The translations under genes were made by a program, and so were the position numbers. 64,000 nucleotides of DNA from Serinus canaria. Its lineage: Eukaryota > Chordata > Aves > Passeriformes > Fringillidae. Below the pieces are notes generated by a model. That model saw only the letters and a program-made list of their open reading frames with translations, had not been told where the DNA came from and searched no databases. Shown piece by piece: positions 56,361 to 64,000 of the stretch. The DNA is taken from assembly GCF_022539315.1 (NCBI RefSeq), contig NC_066342.1, forward strand, positions 12,397,402 to 12,461,401, in the 5' to 3' direction. Every line of letters begins with the position of its first letter. Position 1 is the first letter of the stretch.

Positions 56361-57003
56361 TGTCCCGGTTTGAGATAAATTTGGGAGGAAATTATCCTGA
56401 AAGGGCATTCCCTCTGAAGAAGGTCGGATTCGGCACTCCCTTCTCCCCACTGGTTTAAATGGAAAGAATTTTTCCTTTGGAGAAAGTGAAAATAAAACTC
56501 GTTTATTTTACAAGATAAAAAAAAAAATTAACAATGTTAGGTAATAAAACCTCTCATTGTGGAGAACTGGTGGATTCAGAGTCCAAAGTCCTTTCCATGG
56601 GTGTGGCTCAGTCTCTCTGAGCTAGGAGCTGGCAGGGTGGCATCCCAGGGGGCCTCTCCCCACCAGGCTGCTGGCATGGGCTACTGGTTTGGTTTGGTGT
56701 TTTCAGACCGGACAAAAGCTGAACAGCTCCTGAAGAAGCCGCCACAGTCCCAGGAAAACTTTTCTTGCCTCAGCTAATGAGGAAAACCAGTGACAAAAGC
56801 AAAGGAAAACTCCGTTTCTTTCTCTCTGTGGAGCTGAGAACTGGGAAAGAACCGAGAGAACCTTATCTCTGTTTTTAAAAAGAAGTGGCGGAAGGAATTT
56901 CCACTGCTTCCCCCCCCTTCGAGCTCGCTTAAATGCACAGGACTTATATCTGGACAAAAAACCAGACAATGGGGATACCAGACTATTCAGTCACCCCAGG
57001 ACA
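56361..57003 (-). mobile_element. Solo LTR, family A, with TSD
   Basis: TGTCCCGG and CCAGGACA ends with exact 5-bp duplications GCTGA (56356-56360 and 57004-57008). Confidence 0.9.
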
Positions 57004-57225
57004 GCTGATTAGGTTTATTATAAAATTAATTATTTATTGAATAGACACGAGATTAACAGACAGAAGACTTTAAACAGACTTACTACAAAAGAACTAGTAT
57101 TTGATATAAATACAGTGCATGATAGAGATACCTTTTCACTGATCCTAAAATGTCTTAGGTTGCAAATGCAAGATGTGGCCGGGGGTGTGTTTTCTATTGC
57201 CATCTGTTAGAAGTGGGGTATAGTG

Positions 57226-57610
57226 AAGCAGGCAACCCTGACAAAGGGAGAAATGACGAGGAGGACTCCATGATAACAGAAGGCTAATTAACTACTTTAT
57301 TATACTGTATTATAATACACTATATTACATTACATCTACACTGAATCTGCACAAGCACTCGACTCCACCGAACAAAATCTTGTGACTGTCTGCTGACCGA
57401 CAGTCTGCACAAGCACTTGGCCCTGATAGGCCAAGGAAACAAAACACCATCACTTTGGGTAAGCAATCTCCATATTGCATTCTACTTTTGCACAACAAGA
57501 GGAGCAGCAATTGAGATAAGAATTGTTTTTTCTTTCTCTGAGGTTCCTCACTGCGATTCCCAGAAAATATCCTTGGGAAGTTGTGCCGTGCTTTCCTCTG
57601 TGAAGATAAA
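57226..57610 (-). mobile_element. Diverged family B-like LTR
   Basis: Shares block order with family B (GACTCCATG, AACAGAAGGCTAAT, GAGCAGCA) but is much diverged. Ends are approximate. Confidence 0.5.
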
Positions 57611-57639
57611 TGCAGCCACAGTGGGGCAGTTATCTTCTG

Positions 57640-58240
57640 TTAATTGGGCCACCTGTTAAAACCAAGTGGGGGGGGTGGGGGTTTATTTCTCTCTTCCATG
57701 ACCCATCCTCCCTCCAGGGAGATATCTTCTGTTAATGGGCCATTGAGTCTCACTGCACGACTGATAAAAATTACATCATCTCATTGTCCGATGCTCTGCT
57801 CAGGGGGAGGAGCCAAACATTCCTACCTGGATATAATCTGAGATTTAGAATACCATAGTCAGCTTTTTCCACTGGATTCCCAGAGGAAGACCAGGCCCAT
57901 CTACACCACCACTGGACCTTCAGAGGAAGACTACACCCTTCTACAGGATCACTGCTTCAACAGAACCACATCTGTCACTCCAGGAGGACTACAGCCACCA
58001 TTTAATTGGACTGCTACCAACACCCTGACCAAGAGGGTGTCAGGTCATATTCTGACTCTGTCAGTGTTGTTTTGTATTACTGCATTTTTTTTTTTTATTT
58101 TTCCTAATAAAGAACTGTTATTCCTATTCCCATATCTTTGCCCGAGAGCCCCTTAATTTCAAAATTATAATAATTCGGAGGGAGGGGGTTTGAATTTTCC
58201 ATTTCAAGAGAGGCTCCTGCCTTCCTTAGCACACACCTGT
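57640..58240 (+). mobile_element. LTR, family F
   Basis: GGGGGAGGAGCCAAACATTC block, GGATATAATC box near 57830, AATAAAG near 58109. Homologous to 19885-20440. Confidence 0.7.
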
Positions 58241-58269
58241 CTTTTCAAACCAAGACATAAAATCACAAG

Positions 58270-59106
58270 TCAAACACAGTTAGGTGATAAAAAGGGGTTA
58301 CCTTTATAAGGATTCTTAGGTGCATAGTATGCTAGATGGAAAGCACCAAAGATGCACATGTAGCATAAGCGGATAAAATTTTTATATGTTTAGCAAATTA
58401 GCATAACTGACAAGAATCCCCAGTTAAAGACATAAGTGATGAGGTCATTTCCCTACCCCCCCACCCCCACCCCCGGTTCTACGCTTTTCTGAATTCCCAC
58501 TGCCCTTAGATAAGGACTAAACTTTGTTATGAAAAAATGTATCAGAGAGCTGGTTTCTGTGGATGTGACAGCCTGGTCAGAGAGCGAGAAAACTAGATAA
58601 GTTTTCTCATAGTGGACTTGTGAGACTTTTTAGGGAGTTGTAGAGAAACGATGATAACTTGTTATTATAAACAACCTGCAGGTGGTGTTTTTCTACTCTT
58701 TGTTTTCTTGTTCTTCTCAAGGATTGTTCATGAGAAAGGTTCTTTTGTTAATTAGTCAATTAGGTGAAATGTATTGATTGATTGACCCATCTGGTCTGAA
58801 TGTATCAGAACAGTCTATAAAAGAGAGAAGTTTTTCGTATTAAAACTGCTGCTGTGTAAACCAGCCTTCTTGGAGTCTGTGCTGCTTTCTTACTCAACAG
58901 TGATGTTTCAACCTTGACTCCCAGAGAGCCTATCCTTGGACCCCTAGGGCTTCGAGCCACTGGAAAATTTATTTTGTCTTTCTGTCTAACAGAGTAGGTA
59001 AAGTGCTAGCTACAAATACAATAATAGGCTACAGACCTACAAACATATATGTGAAGAATATAGAGAACATATAAAAGCAAAAAAAGCAAAAATCAATTCG
59101 GCATCA
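58270..59106 (-). mobile_element. LTR, family J, with nested LTR
   Basis: Aligns with 46754-47201 on both sides of the guest. Right end GGCATCA. Confidence 0.7.
58564..58899 (+). mobile_element. Nested solo LTR, family C (336 bp)
   Basis: TGTGACAGCC to CTCAACA. Flanks GTGGA and GTGAT match at 4 of 5. TATAAAAG near 58817. Confidence 0.8.
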
Positions 59107-59617
59107 ATAGAAGTACCTATATTACAGCTAGCAAAGAAATAGTATAGATTAGGAGTCAATGTAGCTTACCACTGAATTGATGATGGAGTACACATAGAGT
59201 CCTTTCACTCAGTTACCAGAAAAGAAACCACAGTGTTTGCATCTAAACTTCAGGGAGCAGCTCTATGTTAGTGTGCAGAAGACTTCTGCTTTTTATGAAA
59301 GTTTGTGTAGCTTGTATAGTTAGGAAACTGAAGTGTCTCAGTCAGAAATTCCAGCTTATCTTCCTACATCGTGCTCTTGAGGCAAGATGTTTATTGTGCG
59401 CTGGGGATTCCACCTCCCTGGCCAGAGATTACTCCCTACCAGACAGATGTCCGGCCTGGATTATCTCACCAATTCATGTAAGGGGGAAAATGTTCTGAGG
59501 CCAAGAGGTATTAAAAGCTGAACAGGAGGCAAGCACACATCTTGACCCTATCTCCTCTTGGAATTTGTATCAGCTGCACACTGCTGGAACCCAGGAGGTG
59601 GTAGCCATATGTGTCCT
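59107..59617. other. Unassigned interval
   Basis: No repeat copy or coding motif recognised. Confidence 0.4.
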
Positions 59618-59999
59618 TGTGGTGGTGTTCACAGGGGTCCCAGGATGAGAGAAGAGACGAGGATCTGACTCCATGTTTCAGAAGGCTAATTTATTATTTT
59701 ATTATATATATATTTTACTAAAACTATGCTAAAAGAATAGAAGAAAGGATTTCATCAGAAGGCTTGCTAAGAATAGAAAAGGAATGAATAACAAAGGCTC
59801 AGACTGACCGAAACAGTCTGAGACAGGTGGACTGTGATTGACCATTAATTAGAAGCAACCACATGAGACCAATCACAGATCCACCTGTTGCATTCCACAG
59901 CAGCAGATAATCATTGTTTACATTTTGTTCCTGAGGCCTCTCAGCTTCTCAGGACAAAAAATCCTACGGAATGATTTTTCATAAAACATGTCTGTGACA
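59618..59999 (-). mobile_element. Solo LTR, family B, with TSD
   Basis: Complete copy with exact 6-bp duplications TGTCCT (59612-59617 and 60000-60005). Confidence 0.9.
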
Positions 60000-60005
60000 T
60001 GTCCT

Positions 60006-60418
60006 TTTCTATATCTTTTATCTTTCTGTCTTTCTTCTTCTAATTTCTTCTTGGAATCTTTGAGTAACTTAAAATCAGACAGGCGCTTAGAGTTTGCTAA
60101 GTTGAATGGGCTAAGTGAATGCTTCGAGAAGTGTTTTATGTTGATTGAATGTTGTTATAAACTTTTGCCAAAGTTCTCTGATTTTCTAGTTTGCCAGTAA
60201 AGTCTTTGTTTTGACCTCTTGTGAATATCTTGTCAGTATTTCTCCTGTGCATCTAACTCAGAGTACATGAATAACCATAAGCCCTTTTAAAAGCCTCATC
60301 GAGCAAGTTTTTTGAGGCCTTAGAAAATCTAATACCCTCAAACTGCAAATACTTATGTCCATTAATTGTCCAGTATATATGATAGAAAGGTATGTGCTTA
60401 CCTGTTTGTAGTTTTCAG
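60006..60418. other. Unassigned interval
   Basis: No feature recognised. Confidence 0.4.
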
Positions 60419-60423
60419 GTCTG

Positions 60424-61985
60424 TGTCCTGGGTTGACTCTATGATGCTTTTATCCCCAATTGTCTTGTTCTGCTTATGCTGAATAAGTTTTGCACCTTTA
60501 AGACTTGTTCCAGAGAGTGAAGGGGGAGAGAAGAAGCACAGAGTTTGTTTTCAGACACTGCACTCACTTCTCCACATTCCTGCTCCTGGACTGTTGTTGT
60601 CTGCAGATGGACAGACAGCAGGACAGAGCTCTCTTTTGTTTTAGTTAGTTTTAGCTAGCTGAGGCAAAGAAGTTCCCTGGACTGTGGGGTTTGGGTTTTT
60701 TCCCTTTTCTTTGGACCTGTTTAAACCTGCTCTGGACTAAACACCCAGAAGAGCACCGACAGCTCGCACCTGTAACCCACTGGGGCAGGCCTGGGTTGCT
60801 ACATTTCCAGTGCCGGAGGGACTTGATAAGAGACTGAGTGAGCCAAGCTGCAACCCAGGGAGGGGACTTTTCTGAGTTTGTCATCTCTTTTAGAGCAGCA
60901 AGAGGTTTTATTGTTTAATAAACAGTTTTTTCCACTTTTCTGCAAGGAGGTGGTTTTTTCCCAAACCGTTTGGGGGAGGGGCCAATTGAATCTGCTTTTC
61001 TAGAGGAACCCCTTTGGGGGTTCTCTCCCAAATTTGTCCTGAACCAGGTGTGAGAGTCTGTCCAAAATATCCCTCATCTGCCTCGCAACTGTCATTGAGA
61101 AGACTGCTCAGAAGACCCCTTTGTCCCTTTCCTAGCCACAGTGGACATACCAAGCCAGGGGGTTTCATGACCTGAAAGCGTTGCTGTTTCCACAGGTGCA
61201 GTTCCCTGCACGCTACACTGAGCTCAGGCACTGTGTCCTTTTCACAACAATAATCTTGGAAACTGTCCCACCTCTTGGCCGGGCTGGACTTTTCCTCCCT
61301 GAGTTTTTGGGTGGTCTCCCACAGGAAACCCCTCTCGTTCATCTACAACCACCGTGACAGACAAGCTGAGATGACAGAAGTCTCTCCTCCAGAGAAGACC
61401 CCGAGAAATCCCCATGTGAGAAAAGGCCTCCCTCACACTTTCCAAGGACTGGAGCCCCCAGCCCGGGGGAGGTGCACGGGGGGAGGCGAGCTGACCAAAG
61501 CAAGATGGATGACTGCAAGTGTGGGCACTGAACCACGAAGACAATGGCCTTCGTCCGTTACAAGGTGGACTGTGTGTACCCCCTTTCCAAATACCATTCT
61601 ATACAATAGATTTGGTTTCGAAATAATTCCCTTCCCCCTCATCGAAAAGTGTATAATTGGAGTCCAGATGGACTGCATCTCTGAGATCTCCTCGGGACGT
61701 GAACTGGTGAACCTCTTCAGCTGGACACCAAAGGACCTCCACCATTCTCACATTTTGGTAGCTATAACCCCCCCTTTTCTTTCCCTTCCTTTATTTTTTC
61801 TTATTTTTCCCTTTTCCCCTAATTTTTCCCCAATGCATTTTTACTGTGATTGTTTCAATAAAATTCATTGTGTTGATTGATTTGCAAACCCCCTTGTACT
61901 GTGTCGGGTTTTTTTGCACCCTGAAATCAATCTAAAAGAACCTCTACGAAACCCGTCTGTAGGGACGGATCGTAACACCAGGACA
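60424..61985 (+). mobile_element. Solo LTR, family A, interrupted near its end
   Basis: TGTCCTGG start; the terminal ACA is displaced to 61983-61985 by the guest. Exact duplications GTCTG (60419-60423 and 61986-61990). Best unedited reference for the hypermutated LTR at 3382. Confidence 0.92.
61049..61977 (+). mobile_element. Nested solo LTR, family G (929 bp)
   Basis: TGTGAGAGTC to CGTAACA with exact duplications CCAGG (61044-61048 and 61978-61982). AATAAA near 61858. The 201-codon ORF across it is a chance frame. Confidence 0.92.
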
Positions 61986-61990
61986 GTCTG

Positions 61991-62459
61991 TTATTACTGA
62001 AAGTCAACAGTCAGCTATTTTAGTACCTAAGTTCTAAGAGTATGTCATTAACAGATGCTTATGCCATAAAAAGTTATGGTTTATCAGAAGACTTGACAGC
62101 ACAGAAAAAATACTGCCCTCACCTGTACTCCCTTACTGGCATCTGACAAAGAGTATATTAGGATATTATTTTCTACATCTTTTCACCTCTCCTAACATGA
62201 ATGAGATTTGGAAATTATATGAAAAGCATGGATTATTTTTGTTGGGTTTTTTTTTGTCAGATTGCATTATTTTACCTCATGTCTGTTAGAAGCGCTGATG
62301 GTTTGACTTTGGCTGGAGGTCAGGTGCTCACCAAGGCTGCTTTATCACTCCTCTCCTCAACTGGACAGGGTAAAGAAAATATAATGAAAGGCTCATGAGT
62401 TAAAGACAGGGAGAAATCACTCACTGATTACTTTAGTGGATAAAACAGACATGACTTGG
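61991..62459. other. Unassigned interval
   Basis: AT-rich; no feature recognised. Confidence 0.4.
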
Positions 62460-62915
62460 AGAAATTATAGAATTTATTCCCAATCAGAATCAGAGTAGGA
62501 TAATGGGAAGTAAACAAATCTTAAAGACATCTTTCCCCCACACCCTTCCCTCCTTCTTGGGCTTAACTTCATTCTTGATTCTCTACCTTCTTCCCTCAGT
62601 GATGCAGGGAGATGGGGACTCGGGGTTAAGGTCAGTTCATCACGTTGTTTTCTCTGCTACTTCCTCCTCAGGTAAAGAAGTCCTTCCCCTGCTCCAGCAT
62701 GGTGTCCCTCTCACAGGAGGTAGTTCTCCACGAGGTCCTCCAGCATGAGTCCTTCCCATGGGCTGCAGTTCTTCATTAACTCCTCCAGTGTGGATTCCTT
62801 ACGCAAGATGCAGTCCTTTCAGGAACAGACTGCTCCAGCATGGATCCCCAGGGACAGCCACAAGTCCTACTAGGAAACCTGCTCCAGTGTGGGCTTCCCA
62901 TAGGGTCACTGATGT
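62460..62915 (-). mobile_element. ERV-L-type LTR with CTCCAGCATGG repeats
   Basis: The words CTCCAGCATGG, CTCCAGTGTGG and GGGCTGCAGTTC recur at 20-60 bp spacing, a signature I associate with LTRs of avian ERV-L elements. TTTATT near 62471. Ends are approximate. Confidence 0.6.
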
Positions 62916-62979
62916 ACTTTTGGACCTGGTTAGCATAAGAGACTTGATAATCAGGATGCTTTGGCAAGAGCAAACAGAA

Positions 62980-63211
62980 CTTTGAGGATTAAATCAAGAC
63001 TAGCCAAAGATTAAATCAAGACTTACCAGAAAAGAAAATTACATTAGCAAGAGATATTGTAAAATGTATGCTTGTTTATGTGATGATTAACCCAATCATT
63101 GTGGTACAACATTACTAGCCTTCCTAGAATAGTATATAAGCATATGTAGTCCACAATAAATTTGGATTCTGAACATCTCTCAATCTCCCCATCTTTCTCC
63201 ATCACCAATAA
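62980..63211 (+). mobile_element. 5' LTR of a class II provirus, left end uncertain
   Basis: AGTATATAAGC box near 63131 and AATAAA near 63156. Followed at 63213 by TGGTGCCTCC, a primer-site-like start (first seven bases as in the tRNA-Phe type, then no match). Confidence 0.6.
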
Positions 63212-63358
63212 TTGGTGCCTCCATGTGAGGGGAAGGAACAGCCTACCTGGCTGCAATTGGCGAGCCCCTGGAACTGATCATGACGGTGAGAGAACCGCAT
63301 TTGGGCCCACAATCACCTGTCTGCTGCGACCTGACAGGTGAGCCAGGGGAACTAAACT

Positions 63359-64000
63359 ATGGGACAGAACATGTCCAGTGAGAGAGATGTCTATGAAACC
63401 ATGCCCGCCCTTCTGGGCAAGCATGGCTCCCGATCCTAAAGCAGGATGTTAAGTCACTTTTACGATGGGTTTCATGTATGCTCCCCGACGCCACCTCTTC
63501 TATATTTACTCCCTGCTTCTAGGACAAGGTCAGCATAAAGCTCTACAACCTGGCTACACTGCCTGGACACGAGCCAGAGGTATGAATGCTTCCTGCTTGG
63601 AGGGCAGTCATGGATGCAATTAAAAAGGAGGGAGGGAGAGAGGCAGCCTGCTAGGCTACCACTGAGATGGCCCCGGCAACTGTGCTGGATCGAAACCTGC
63701 CCAGGTCCTGCTCCTCATTCCCCATCTGCATGCCCTCCCCGATGCGTGCCGGAGTCCAGTCACCATCTGCAGTCCCACTGCTATACCGCCAGCGATCTCA
63801 GAGCTGCTGGACGCTTATTGCTTATATGGCGGACACTGACTAGCAGCGAAGGGGAGCTAAATCCTTTCGACCCCGGCCCTGAAAAAGATCCGGACTTATT
63901 CCCTTCAGATGCACATAATAATTGGTTATGGATAAAAAAGAAAGCCCTTAAGGACAGAGACTTTGACACTGTGGCAGAAATCTATTTGGCCCCTGTGCGA
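63359..64000 (+). pseudogene. gag: Gag matrix region of a class II provirus, truncated by window
   Basis: ATG 63359 opens Met-Gly-Gln-Asn-Met-Ser, then TAA at 63437. The next pieces, in other frames, read Leu-Leu-Arg-Trp-Val-Ser (63453-63475) and Trp-Arg-Ala-Val-Met near 63600, like a betaretroviral matrix domain. A later frame from about 63855 to the window edge is open. At least three breaks. Confidence 0.6.

Noticed and set aside
61275..61880. 201-codon plus-strand ORF
   Set aside because: Lies wholly within the family G LTR and is not conserved as a frame in the copy at 50865-52303.
1..64000. Host genes, tRNAs, CR1 LINE 3' ends
   Set aside because: I looked for exon-like chains, tRNA-like promoter boxes with cloverleafs and the usual avian CR1 tail repeat and saw none I could support.

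Overview
The window looks like a repeat graveyard in a bird genome, most likely a songbird and possibly the W chromosome or another non-recombining, heterochromatic region. The species and chromosome are inference. The basis is wall-to-wall endogenous retroviruses (ERVs) of avian type, almost all broken, with no host exon chain, no RNA gene and no bacterial-style gene that I can recognise.

Layout. 1-4024: ERV-L-like pol and 3' LTR on the + strand, heavily G-to-A hypermutated, with a short inverted segment at its end. 4.2-7.6 kb: solo LTRs. 7.6-9.1 kb: 3' end of a class II ERV on the - strand. 9.1-14.6 kb: class I (gamma-like) provirus on the + strand with its 5' LTR almost deleted. 14.6-17.9 kb: LTR fragments, including a head-to-head LTR pair. 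18-19.9 kb: unedited ERV-L-like pol on the - strand with a solo LTR inside. 19.9-22.3 kb: LTRs and unassigned sequence. 22.3-31.9 kb: a - strand 3' LTR split by a solo LTR, by a class I provirus (23101-30765, exact CACA duplication) and by another LTR; three of these guests or their parts carry further LTRs. 32-34.1 kb: unassigned sequence and a degenerate minisatellite. 34.1-45.2 kb: a - strand provirus with 385-bp LTRs, interrupted by a nearly complete class II provirus (36449-44268). 45.2-50.4 kb: LTRs and a 1.62-kb tandem duplication. 50.4-62 kb: nested LTRs with matching target-site duplications and a - strand class I pol. 62.4-64 kb: an ERV-L-type LTR and the start of another class II provirus that runs off the window.

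The best-preserved element is 36449-44268. It has LTRs of about 283 bp, an 18/18 match to the 3' end of tRNA-Phe as primer site, gag, pro and pol in three frames with a -1 slippery heptamer at each junction, and a gamma-type env. Two in-frame stops in pol and at least one frame break in env make it defective. Target-site duplication lengths fit the classes: 4 bp for class I, 5 bp for the ERV-L-type and related LTRs, 6 bp for class II. They allow the insertion order to be read in several places. All substitution counts and alignments here were made by eye.
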